Source: Bacteroides sp. UBA1317 (GTDB lineage: Bacteria > Bacteroidota > Bacteroidia > Bacteroidales > Bacteroidaceae). From it: a DNA stretch of 46,403 nt. The stretch's first letter is position 1, and every line of letters begins with the position of its first letter. Below, piece after piece: positions 9,671 through 17,239 of this stretch. A program made the translations under genes and the position numbers. Where the stretch lies: positions 1 to 46,403 of the forward strand of contig DBTL01000006.1 in the NCBI GenBank assembly GCA_002307035.1, given 5' to 3'. The notes beneath the pieces are model-generated. The model was given only the letters and a program-made list of their open reading frames with translations, did no database searches and was not told the DNA's origin.

Positions 9671-11041
9671 ATGAGAAAGACAATATATATAATAATGTGT
9701 GGCGCATTGTTAAGTAGCTGCAACATTTATCGCAACTATCGACGCCCTGAAAATTTGCCGACAGACAGTCTTTACAGAGCTTCTGAAGATATAATAATAG
9801 AAGACTCACTAACATTAGGAGATATTCCATGGCAAGAGATGTTCCGTGATACATTATTGCAAAACCTGATAAGTTGCGGATTAGAAAATAATACAGACAT
9901 GCTGGTAGCTTTACTACAAGTAAATGAAGCGAAAGCGCAGCTAAAAGCAGCGAAACTATCGTTTTTACCTTCTGTAACACTTTCACCGCAAGGCACATTA
10001 ACCAGTACTGACGGCAGCAAAACGGTAAAGACTTACGAACTGCCCGCACAAGCAAGCTGGGAGATTGACCTTTTCGGCAGCTTACGCAATGCGAAAAAAA
10101 GCACACAAGCCAGTTTATTAGAACAAAAAGCATACCAGCAAGCCGTCCGTTCAGAACTAATAGCAACAATTGCTAACGATTACTATTCGTTATTGATGCT
10201 AGACGAACAGATAGAAATTAGTCAGGCCACGCTAAATGTATGGAAAGAGCAGGTACGCACTATGGAGCTAAGGCTTAAAATCGGTGAAGAGACGGAAAAT
10301 GCCGTAACCCAAGATCGTGCCAACTTGTATGAATTGGAAGCTACACATAACGATTTATTAAGGCAGCAACGCAAGGCAGAAAACACACTTTGTACTCTTT
10401 TAGGAATGACTTCGCATACAGTCATTCGGAGTAATCTGGCTAAACAAACTCTGCCAAAAATAATCAATATCGGTATCCCTTTGAAGTTGCTATCCAAGCG
10501 TCCGGATGTAATTCAGGCAGAAATGACTCTAGCCAACGCTTATTACACAACTAACCAAGCACGATCAGCTTTTTATCCCAATCTGACATTGACAGGGAAT
10601 GCAGAATGGACAAATTCTCTGGGTCAGACAGTAACCAATCCCGGCGGGTGGATACTGTCGACTATAGCTTCTCTGACACAACCCATTTTTAATAAAGGAA
10701 AACTCATTGCAAACCTGCGGGTATCCAAAGATGAAGAACAGATAGCGCAACTCAATTACAAACAAACTTTGTTGGATGCCGGACAGGAAGTAAATGATGC
10801 ATTATATGCGGCAAAATCAGCACAGAGAAGCCTTGATAGTCATCAAAAGCAATGTAAAGAATTAGAACGTACAATACAAACATCCAAGGCATTATATCGT
10901 ACAGGAAATGCCACTTATCTGGAATTACTTACTGCACAGCAGTCGCTACTAAGCGCCAGAGTAAATGTCCTTTCCGACAAGTTTACACAACTACAATCTA
11001 TCATCAATCTCTATAACGCCTTAGGAGGAGGGTCTGAATGA
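9671..11041 (+). CDS. Outer-membrane efflux channel, TolC/NodT family lipoprotein
   Basis: This 456-residue outer-membrane factor forms the exit duct of the efflux complex. The signal sequence ends in LLSSC with Cys17 as lipidation site, as in OprM/NodT-type channels. The body contains two related halves of long helices separated by short strands, with the usual SKRPDVIQAE segment near the middle and a second helical hairpin at the C-terminus. It begins 2 bp after the pump gene. Its last codons overlap the start of the next gene by 4 bp (ATGA), indicating one transcript for all four genes. Confidence 0.92.
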   Translation: MRKTIYIIMCGALLSSCNIYRNYRRPENLPTDSLYRASEDIIIEDSLTLGDIPWQEMFRDTLLQNLISCGLENNTDMLVALLQVNEAKAQLKAAKLSFLPSVTLSPQGTLTSTDGSKTVKTYELPAQASWEIDLFGSLRNAKKSTQASLLEQKAYQQAVRSELIATIANDYYSLLMLDEQIEISQATLNVWKEQVRTMELRLKIGEETENAVTQDRANLYELEATHNDLLRQQRKAENTLCTLLGMTSHTVIRSNLAKQTLPKIINIGIPLKLLSKRPDVIQAEMTLANAYYTTNQARSAFYPNLTLTGNAEWTNSLGQTVTNPGGWILSTIASLTQPIFNKGKLIANLRVSKDEEQIAQLNYKQTLLDAGQEVNDALYAAKSAQRSLDSHQKQCKELERTIQTSKALYRTGNATYLELLTAQQSLLSARVNVLSDKFTQLQSIINLYNALGGGSE

Positions 11042-12243
11042 ATACTTTAATTATAAATACAACTCATTATAAGATATTTTTATTAATTCTTTTAGGATTG
11101 CTAACCGCCTTTGGGCCGTTTGTCACTGATATGTATCTACCTGCCTTGCCATCCATGGCTAATTGGTTTGGTACAACCACATCTTTGGTGCAGCTTAGCC
11201 TGACGTCTTGCATGATTGGCTTGGCTTTAGGACAATTATTTTTGGGCCCAATTAGCGACCGATATGGTAGGAAACAGGTGTTATTATGGACATTGTTTTT
11301 ATTTATCATGGCGACACTACTTTGCCTATTTTCGGTTAATATACAGATGTTTGTTTCGTTCCGTTTATTACAGGGAATCGGAGCAGCTGGAAGTATTGTC
11401 ATCGCCCGTTCCATTTCCACTGATATGTTTAATGGACGTGAGCTTGCCAAGATCCTTGCCATTGTTGGGTCAATAAATGGTATAGCCCCTGTGCTAGCTC
11501 CCGTTGTAGGAGGAACAATGGTAGAATTTGGCGGTTGGGGAAGTATCTTTGTCATCTTACTATTTATTGGTATACTGTTATTATTTGCAAGTTTGTATTA
11601 TAAAGAATCTCTCCCCTTGGAAAGACGTGTTCAATCTTCTCTTTCACATATACTGTCATACTTCGCACCTTTATTGAAGAACCGCCCTTACATGGGTTAT
11701 ATGTTGCAGCTTGGGTTTGCCCAGGCTGCACTTTTTGCCAATATTGCTTCAGCACCGTTTATCATGCAGCAGCATTATGGCTTTACACCATTTCTATTTA
11801 GTGTCTGTTTTGGTATAAATGCGCTTGCAGTAGTAATATCGGCAGCCCTTGCTGCTAAGTTCAAAGAAATAAAAAACGGTACATTGCTAGGTAGTGTCGG
11901 TCTACTTATTTTTTCGATATGTGAAGCGATCGTATTATTTAATGGCTACAGTTTTTGGGCTTACGAAGGCTTTATGATTAGCATTCTTTTTTCTCTGGGA
12001 CTTTGCTTCACATCATCTACAACACTTGCAATGGACAAAGGTAGAGAACTTTCAGGAAGTGCATCCGCTTTATTAGGAGCTGTTTCATTCGCTTTCGGAG
12101 GAATTGTATCATCACTAGTTGGTATCGGAAATCCGTTGCAAGCTACAGGAATTGTATTTGTAGTATGTGCAGTATGCTCTTTCGTTTGTGTATATATAGT
12201 AGACGGTAGATTTATAAGATACAAATCAATGCCGTTTAGTTAA
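11038..12243 (+). CDS. MFS drug efflux transporter, Bcr/CflA type
   Basis: This 401-residue, 12-helix major-facilitator protein belongs to the drug:proton antiporter-1 group. Diagnostic segments are DMYLPALP in TM1 (31-38), motif A GPISDRYGRK between TM2 and TM3 (70-79), an arginine-containing RLLQGIGAAG in TM4, and the motif-C-like APVVGG in TM5. The start overlaps the channel gene's stop, so it is translationally coupled to a complete RND system. That pairing suggests the MFS pump moves compounds into the periplasm, from which the RND complex can capture and expel them. No clear terminator follows the stop codon. Confidence 0.88.
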   Translation: MNTLIINTTHYKIFLLILLGLLTAFGPFVTDMYLPALPSMANWFGTTTSLVQLSLTSCMIGLALGQLFLGPISDRYGRKQVLLWTLFLFIMATLLCLFSVNIQMFVSFRLLQGIGAAGSIVIARSISTDMFNGRELAKILAIVGSINGIAPVLAPVVGGTMVEFGGWGSIFVILLFIGILLLFASLYYKESLPLERRVQSSLSHILSYFAPLLKNRPYMGYMLQLGFAQAALFANIASAPFIMQQHYGFTPFLFSVCFGINALAVVISAALAAKFKEIKNGTLLGSVGLLIFSICEAIVLFNGYSFWAYEGFMISILFSLGLCFTSSTTLAMDKGRELSGSASALLGAVSFAFGGIVSSLVGIGNPLQATGIVFVVCAVCSFVCVYIVDGRFIRYKSMPFS

Positions 12244-12588
12244 GGAGAGATATTCAGCAAACGAGACAACAAAGTTATATGACATTATAGACTTAGCTAT
12301 AAAAGCTTTAAAACGAAACATGCACATAATCAGATGAATAGACTTCTGAAATCGGTATAAAACACGTCTTTGTAACCAAAATGCCACTTTTTGATTACAG
12401 TATTTAAAAAACAGCATCAATTGCAGCATCGATAGAAACATTTTGAAATCATATGAATATTTTTTCTTTCTTTTTATTCTATATTATACCAATTTACAGT
12501 ATGTTTGCCATATACTTCTGCCTTAGACAATCTTTTTGATTATTCCAGAAGCATTATAATTGATTGTAATAACATTAAAATGTATTTT
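12244..12588 (+). promoter_or_regulatory. Gene-free stretch with the P-II/Amt promoter
   Basis: This 345-bp AT-rich stretch has no convincing gene. A full -7 match TATGTTTG lies at 12500-12507, about 80 bases before the P-II start; no TTTG stands at the -33 position. A short tandem repeat of CAGCATC occurs near 12412-12431. No terminator is evident for the upstream efflux operon. Confidence 0.4.
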
Positions 12589-12951
12589 ATGAAAAAAATT
12601 GAGGCAATTGTCCGAACTTCTAAGTTCGAAGAAGTCAAGAGTGCTCTTCGTGAAATCGGGATTGAGTTTTTCTCGTACTGGGATTGTACCGGCGTTGGCA
12701 ATGAAATTAAAAAAGGAGAGTATTCTTATCGTGGAACAGTGTATGACACCAGTTATATTCCACGGCAACTGTTGACCATTGTAGTCCGAGACAAAAATCT
12801 CCAGAAGACAGTTGAGTGCATCCGTAAAACCGCAAGAACCGGAATTATAGGTGACGGCAAGATTTTTGTTAGCGACCTTCTGGATTCTTATCGGATCAGA
12901 AACGATGATCAAGGAGACAAATCACTTTACAATACAGATGAAGACGAATAA
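12589..12951 (+). CDS. glnK: P-II nitrogen regulatory protein
   Basis: This is a small trimeric signal protein that senses ATP/ADP and 2-oxoglutarate and gates the ammonium channel. From the ATG at 12589 it has 120 residues, the normal size, beginning MKKIEAIVRT. An upstream in-frame start would add an unrelated hydrophilic extension and is not used. The C-terminal P-II signature RTGIIGDGKIFV is intact. The T-loop reads YRGTVYD. Aligned with E. coli GlnB there is one extra residue before it, so Tyr52 corresponds to the uridylylated Tyr51. The ammonium transporter gene follows 35 bp downstream, the classic glnK-amtB arrangement, hence the symbol. Confidence 0.9.
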   Translation: MKKIEAIVRTSKFEEVKSALREIGIEFFSYWDCTGVGNEIKKGEYSYRGTVYDTSYIPRQLLTIVVRDKNLQKTVECIRKTARTGIIGDGKIFVSDLLDSYRIRNDDQGDKSLYNTDEDE

Positions 12952-12986
12952 ACACCCGAAACAAATAGCATCAAGATAAAATTATT

Positions 12987-14528
12987 ATGAAAAAAATTAT
13001 TATGTTTCTGTTATTGGTTATCATGATGGTACCGGTAACAACTTCTTTATATGCTGAGAAAGTCGCAGATCCGAGTGGCAATACAACAGGAACCGCAAAC
13101 GATGTGACCGCCTCTACGGCTGGTCAGCCAACTTTATCGGAAGTTGCCGATAGTACCGGGCACAACAAAGTATCTATCAATATGGTATGGGTACTTGTTT
13201 GCGGATTTCTGGTAATGTTCATGCAGCTCGGTTTTGCCATGGTAGAAGGCGGCCTTACCCGTGCCAAAAATAGTGCTCATACTTTTGCTATGAACTTTAT
13301 GATTTATCCTCTAGGTATGATTGGCTTCTTCATTTGCGGCTTTGCATTCATGTTTGGAGGTGTCGGTCCACTTGGTACTTTAGGCGGGTACGATGGACTG
13401 AATCAGGAATTTACCATCAATTTATTTGGGCACGCATTCGGATTGTTCGGTACCAAAGGCTTTTTTCTAACCAGTACCTATGACGTCGGCGTTTTTGCCA
13501 TGTTCCTTTTTCAAATGGTATTTATGGATACCACGGCTACAATACCAACCGGATCAATGGCGGAACGCTGGAAATATGCTTCGTTCTTCGTGTATGGAAT
13601 AGCTGTAGGTACTATTATCTACCCCATCTTTGGAAACTGGGTATGGGGAGGAGGCTGGTTAGCGCAACTCGGTAATAACTTTGGGTTGGGTCACGGTCAT
13701 GTAGATTTCGCCGGATCTTCGGTTGTACACCTAACTGGAGGTGTTTTGGCCTTTATTGGTGCAAAAATGCTTGGCCCTCGTTTGGGTAAATATAATAAAG
13801 ATGGATCGGCTAATGCCATTCCTGGTCATAACCTCCCCTATGCAGTTATGGGAAGCTTCGTTTTAGCTTTTGGCTGGTTCGGTTTCAATGCCGGTTCAAC
13901 TCTAGCCGGTGGTGACCTACGCATCGCAGTTGTCGCCGTAAATACAATGATTGCTTCCGCAACCGGTGCCATAGCTTCTACTCTATACATGTGGTTGGTC
14001 AAAACTAAAAAACCAGATGTCAGTATGATGTGCAACGGCTTATTGGCCGGATTAGTAGCTATCACTGCACCTTGCGCCTTTGTAAGTGTTCAGTCGGCCG
14101 CATTAATAGGCCTTATCTCTGGTATTTTAGTTATTGAAGTGGCTTTATTTGTCGAAAACAAACTAAAAGTAGACGATCCTGTTGGCGCTGTTGCTGTACA
14201 TGGTGCTAACGGTGCATGGGGATGCTTGGCTCTAGGCCTGTTTGCTGACGGAAAGTATGGAGAAGGCTTGAATGGTATAGCAGGCGGGGTAACCGGTCTG
14301 TTCTATGGCGATACAGGTCAGTTTTTGGCAGAAGTTATCGGTGTACTATCCAACATTATTTATGTCGGTATTCTCGGATGGATTGTCTTCAAAGTCATAG
14401 ATAAGCTAATAGGTAACCGCGTTTCCGCAGAGATCGAACTCTCTGGCCTAGACATACCTGAAATGGGATCAGAAGGATACTCCGGTATAAAGATGGATAA
14501 AAACTCAGAAACTCCGCTCTCTAGATAA
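12987..14528 (+). CDS. amtB: Ammonium transporter (Amt family)
   Basis: This 513-residue inner-membrane channel conducts ammonium/ammonia. It has a cleavable-looking signal peptide (MKKIIMFLLLVIMMVPVTTS) and a low-complexity Thr/Ala-rich leader before the 11-helix core, which makes it longer than E. coli AmtB. The twin pore histidines are H248 in SSVVHLTGG and H405 in VAVHGANG. The family signature DFAGSSVVHLTGG is intact. The cytoplasmic tail ends with the conserved GLDIPEMGSEGY segment, which contacts P-II proteins. Linkage to the P-II gene supports post-translational gating by nitrogen status. A strong terminator follows 15 bp after the stop codon. Confidence 0.94.
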   Translation: MKKIIMFLLLVIMMVPVTTSLYAEKVADPSGNTTGTANDVTASTAGQPTLSEVADSTGHNKVSINMVWVLVCGFLVMFMQLGFAMVEGGLTRAKNSAHTFAMNFMIYPLGMIGFFICGFAFMFGGVGPLGTLGGYDGLNQEFTINLFGHAFGLFGTKGFFLTSTYDVGVFAMFLFQMVFMDTTATIPTGSMAERWKYASFFVYGIAVGTIIYPIFGNWVWGGGWLAQLGNNFGLGHGHVDFAGSSVVHLTGGVLAFIGAKMLGPRLGKYNKDGSANAIPGHNLPYAVMGSFVLAFGWFGFNAGSTLAGGDLRIAVVAVNTMIASATGAIASTLYMWLVKTKKPDVSMMCNGLLAGLVAITAPCAFVSVQSAALIGLISGILVIEVALFVENKLKVDDPVGAVAVHGANGAWGCLALGLFADGKYGEGLNGIAGGVTGLFYGDTGQFLAEVIGVLSNIIYVGILGWIVFKVIDKLIGNRVSAEIELSGLDIPEMGSEGYSGIKMDKNSETPLSR

Positions 14529-14543
14529 ATTCTACAAAACGAT

Positions 14544-14579
14544 AAAAGAGGCTGTCTACAAAATAAGATAGCCTCTTTT
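14544..14579 (+). terminator. Intrinsic terminator of the P-II/Amt operon
   Basis: AAAAGAGGCT (14544-14553) pairs perfectly with AGCCTCTTTT (14570-14579). The stem extends inward by GTCT/AGAT with one G-T pair and is followed by a T-run. Confidence 0.85.
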
Positions 14580-14706
14580 TTTCTCTGCATATAAAACCAT
14601 TCAAATCAAAGGCGATGCCGTCGTTGCGTTTAAGACAGAGATATTTATTTAAGTTCTCTTTTGTCTGTTTTTCAGAAAGCCGTCCACAAGCCTTGTGACA
14701 AGGGTT

Positions 14707-14791
14707 TGTAGAATGTCCGACTTCAGCGTGTTGAATGCACGTTTTCAACACGCTGAAGTCGGACATTCTACACGCTGAAGTCGGAAGTTCT
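14707..14791. repeat. 29-bp perfect inverted repeat plus an extra 22-bp tandem copy
   Basis: Left arm 14707-14735 and right arm 14744-14772 are perfect reverse complements (29 bp) around an 8-nt loop. The core ACACGCTGAAGTCGGA recurs immediately afterwards, so 14748-14769 and 14770-14791 are tandem 22-bp units differing at two positions, and 14710-14731 is the same unit inverted. The region is non-coding, between the amtB terminator and the end of the barrel gene. An imperfect smaller inverted repeat (CAAGCCTTGT with ACAAGGGTTTG) precedes it near 14690-14709. The rest of 14580-14908 shows nothing further. Confidence 0.85.
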
Positions 14792-14908
14792 GTTTGAGAA
14801 AGGCTATTTGTAAATAAAAGAGATAAGTCCTAAACTACAAACATCCTAAAACGAATGGATTACAAGTCATACTTTTATGATCACAAGCAGTCCAACTAGT
14901 TGCATCAT

Positions 14909-14945
14909 AAAAAAAACGCTAAAATTCAGCTCATGAACTTCAGCG
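14909..14945 (-). terminator. Intrinsic terminator of the barrel/cstA unit
   Basis: Read on the minus strand, CGCTGAAGTTC pairs with GAATTTTAGCG (11 bp, two G-T pairs) around a 7-nt loop. Eight T residues follow (A-run 14909-14916 on the plus strand). Confidence 0.8.
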
Positions 14946-14971
14946 CTTTCTATATACCTTTTTAATAAGAC

Positions 14972-15457
14972 CTAGAAATAAAATCCAAAGCCTACTTTAA
15001 ATCCAATCTTAGAATTATCTCCGTTCTTCATGGACAGGTCGTAATAAACAGCCGGTTCAATTGTAACTGTTCTCGATAGAAAATAGGCATATCCGGCTTC
15101 CAGACCTAACCCATAATCACTGGTATGACCTTCGTCATTAACATACCAACGCTTCATTTTAAGTCCGCCACCCAGGTAAACGCCAGTCTGATCAAAATAG
15201 TAACGACCACCGGCACCTAGCGTATAAGTGTCTTTAGGATTGCTCCAGTCAGCACCCAAAGTCACTAAAAGAGCGATGTTATCTTGCAAAAAAGTTCCTC
15301 CTTGAGCTAAAAAGCCCAGATGACTTTTATCGCTATCACTATAAGACAAGTCCAGACTTGTCATGGAGGTGTTGATGATCCATTTCCCTTCTTCAAATTG
15401 GGCCCGTGCACCTAAGGAGGCAAGCAACAGGCAAATAATCAATACTGATTTCTTCAT
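14972..15457 (-). CDS. Small outer-membrane beta-barrel protein
   Basis: This 161-residue protein has a signal peptide (MKKSVLIICLLLASLGARAQ). The remainder is alternating hydrophobic/polar strands with Gly-Tyr turns, ending in GFKVGFGFYF. The terminal aromatic residue is the usual signal for outer-membrane barrel insertion. Its size fits an 8-stranded OmpA/OmpX-like barrel. It overlaps the small membrane-protein gene upstream by 4 bp and is the last gene of a three-gene minus-strand unit headed by a CstA-family transporter. I cannot assign a function; it could be a porin-like or structural surface protein. Confidence 0.75.
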   Translation of the reverse strand: MKKSVLIICLLLASLGARAQFEEGKWIINTSMTSLDLSYSDSDKSHLGFLAQGGTFLQDNIALLVTLGADWSNPKDTYTLGAGGRYYFDQTGVYLGGGLKMKRWYVNDEGHTSDYGLGLEAGYAYFLSRTVTIEPAVYYDLSMKNGDNSKIGFKVGFGFYF

Positions 15458-15687
15458 TTGTTTGGTTTTTTGTTATTATTTTCTTCTTCACGACGAAGTT
15501 TCTGGCGTTGCTCTTTCTTTCTAAGCATCAGCCAGAGGGCAAGCACAATAATGTATGCCCCACCAAGAGTTAGAAACTTCTCATTATTACTAATTTCATT
15601 GTTTCGAGGCAGTAGGTAGATACCTGTTGCAGTCACATAAATAAGGAAAGCAATCGCTATCCATGTCGATTTATTCAGTTTCTTCAT
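15454..15687 (-). CDS. Small two-helix membrane protein of unknown function
   Basis: This 77-residue protein has two hydrophobic stretches, about residues 7-26 (STWIAIAFLIYVTATGIYLL) and 42-60 (LGGAYIIVLALWLML), followed by a strongly charged tail of Lys, Arg, Glu and Asn. The tail would be cytoplasmic by the positive-inside rule. It begins 11 bp after the cstA stop codon and overlaps the barrel gene start by 4 bp, so it is co-translated with them. I do not recognise a family. The position suggests an accessory subunit of the transporter, without direct evidence. Confidence 0.65.
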   Translation of the reverse strand: MKKLNKSTWIAIAFLIYVTATGIYLLPRNNEISNNEKFLTLGGAYIIVLALWLMLRKKEQRQKLRREEENNNKKPNK

Positions 15688-15698
15688 GCAATTCTCTA

Positions 15699-17135
15699 TT
15701 ATATATTATCAAAATATCCATGCTTAAGCAAACGTTTTTTCCATGTAATGAACCACACAGCACCTAATAACGTGCAAATAGCTCCTACAAAGAAAGAAAT
15801 ATTTTGCGAAAGTCCCAATCCTTCGGGTGCAATACTAATATAAGTAGAGCAAACAGCTGTCATAAACAAGGCAGGAAGAAGCGTAAGCCAATACAATTTC
15901 TTTGCTCGCACCAGAAACACGGTGACTGCCCAAAGTGTAAATACGGAAAGTGTCTGATTGGCCCATGCAAAGTAGCGCCAAATAATATCGAAGCCGTCTT
16001 TATCTCGAAGACTATAAAGTAGTAAGCCTATGGCAAGAATAAACATCGGCACACAAATGTACAAACGACGACTTATGCTTTTTTGATCCAAACCCAGAAA
16101 GTCGGCTACAATGAGACGGGCGGAACGAAAGGCTGTATCGCCCGAAGTAATAGGAGCGGCAATAACACCTAAAATAGCTAAAAGACCTCCCACACTGCCC
16201 AGCCAACCTTTGGTAATGGCATCAACAATGACGGATGCGTTTGTTTCACCCATACCGTGTTCGTGAAAAAAGTAAGTAGCGGCAGCAGCCCAGATTAAGG
16301 CAACAATACCTTCAGTAATCATTGCTCCATAAAATACAGGACGGCCATAACGCTCGCTCTTCATACATCTAGCCATCAATGGACTTTGTGTGGCATGAAA
16401 GCCGGAGATGGCACCACAGGCAATACTCACAAACATGATAGGAAAAATAGGTAATGCCTTCGCATTAGGGTGAGTGTTCTGTAACCCATCCCAGAATTCG
16501 GGTAATGCCGGATGATGCACATAAAGCATCACAAGAATGCCTACAGCCATAAACAACAAGGCGACAGCAAACACCGGATAGATCTTGCCAATAATCTTAT
16601 CAATAGGTAGCAAGGTAGCCAATATATAATAAATGAAAACAACGATAATCCAAAAAGTAGTATCCAAAGATTCGGGTGTCAACTTAGCCAAAAGACCTGC
16701 AGGGCCTGCTACAAATACGGAGCCGACTAAAATCATGAGAATAACGGTGAAACCACGCATCACTTGTTTGGTGGGCAACCCCAAATAGCGTCCTATAATT
16801 TCGGGAAGGCTCTCGCCATTGTGCCTCAACGAGAGCATACCGGCAAGATAGTCGTGTGTAGCTCCGGCAAAAATACTTCCGAGTACAATCCAAAGATAGG
16901 AAGCAGTGCCAAACTTTGCCCCCATAATAGCTCCGAAGATAGGACCTAGTCCGGCTATATTGAGAAACTGTATCATAAAGATTTTCCATGTAGGCAATGG
17001 AATAAAATCAACGCCATCGGCTTGGGTCATGGCAGGAGTCGGTCGATCATCAGGTGCAAACATGCGTTCTACAATGCGTCCATAGATGAAATATCCGGCA
17101 ACAAGGGTCAATAGGCAAATAGTAAACGTAATCAT
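15699..17135 (-). CDS. cstA: CstA-family carbon-starvation transporter
   Basis: This 478-residue polytopic inner-membrane protein belongs to the CstA family, members of which take up peptides or pyruvate when carbon is scarce. The N-terminal part has the family segments IAGLGPIFGAIMG and HDYLAGMLSLRHNGESLPEI, and later ISGFHATQSPLMARCM. It is much shorter than E. coli CstA (about 700 residues), lacking the long C-terminal part, as in the short Bacteroidetes form. A -7 element 22-29 bases upstream gives a leader of roughly 17 nt. It heads a unit with a two-helix protein and an outer-membrane barrel. Substrate is not proven here. Confidence 0.88.
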   Translation of the reverse strand: MITFTICLLTLVAGYFIYGRIVERMFAPDDRPTPAMTQADGVDFIPLPTWKIFMIQFLNIAGLGPIFGAIMGAKFGTASYLWIVLGSIFAGATHDYLAGMLSLRHNGESLPEIIGRYLGLPTKQVMRGFTVILMILVGSVFVAGPAGLLAKLTPESLDTTFWIIVVFIYYILATLLPIDKIIGKIYPVFAVALLFMAVGILVMLYVHHPALPEFWDGLQNTHPNAKALPIFPIMFVSIACGAISGFHATQSPLMARCMKSERYGRPVFYGAMITEGIVALIWAAAATYFFHEHGMGETNASVIVDAITKGWLGSVGGLLAILGVIAAPITSGDTAFRSARLIVADFLGLDQKSISRRLYICVPMFILAIGLLLYSLRDKDGFDIIWRYFAWANQTLSVFTLWAVTVFLVRAKKLYWLTLLPALFMTAVCSTYISIAPEGLGLSQNISFFVGAICTLLGAVWFITWKKRLLKHGYFDNI

Positions 17136-17156
17136 GACGTGGTGTTTTAACTGTCA

Positions 17157-17164
17157 CAAATGTA
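17157..17164 (-). promoter_or_regulatory. -7 element of the cstA unit
   Basis: On the minus strand this is TACATTTG, a full match. A GTTG at 17186-17189 (plus-strand CAAC) stands 21 bp upstream as a near match to TTTG. Confidence 0.55.
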
Positions 17165-17206
17165 GTATAATCTCCCGAAACGACACAACAATACCAACAC
17201 TTTTGC

Positions 17207-17214
17207 TACCTTTG
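17207..17214 (+). promoter_or_regulatory. -7 element of the GHL10 glycosidase gene
   Basis: TACCTTTG is a full TAnnTTTG match, 26 bases before the ATG at 17240. It lies within the same 104-bp divergent region as the cstA promoter. No clear -33 element is seen. Confidence 0.5.
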
Positions 17215-17239
17215 CAAAAATTAAAAGAACGATAAGCTC

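Noticed and set aside
9669..10169. 166-residue minus-strand open frame inside the efflux channel gene
   Set aside because: It lies wholly opposite the well-supported TolC-type gene and has Leu/Cys-rich composition typical of an antisense shadow.
12505..12588. N-terminal extension of the P-II protein from an earlier ATG
   Set aside because: The extension is not conserved in P-II proteins, and the -7 element at 12500-12507 would place the transcript start at or after that ATG.
14707..14772. Transcription terminator
   Set aside because: The stem has no following T-run and lies between two proper terminators.
14707..14791. CRISPR array
   Set aside because: The repeats are contiguous or inverted with no spacers of regular length, and no cas gene is present.
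15699..17135. Frameshifted or truncated cstA
   Set aside because: The protein is shorter than in E. coli, but the frame is clean, ends in a normal basic tail and is followed by tightly packed genes, so it is a natural short form.
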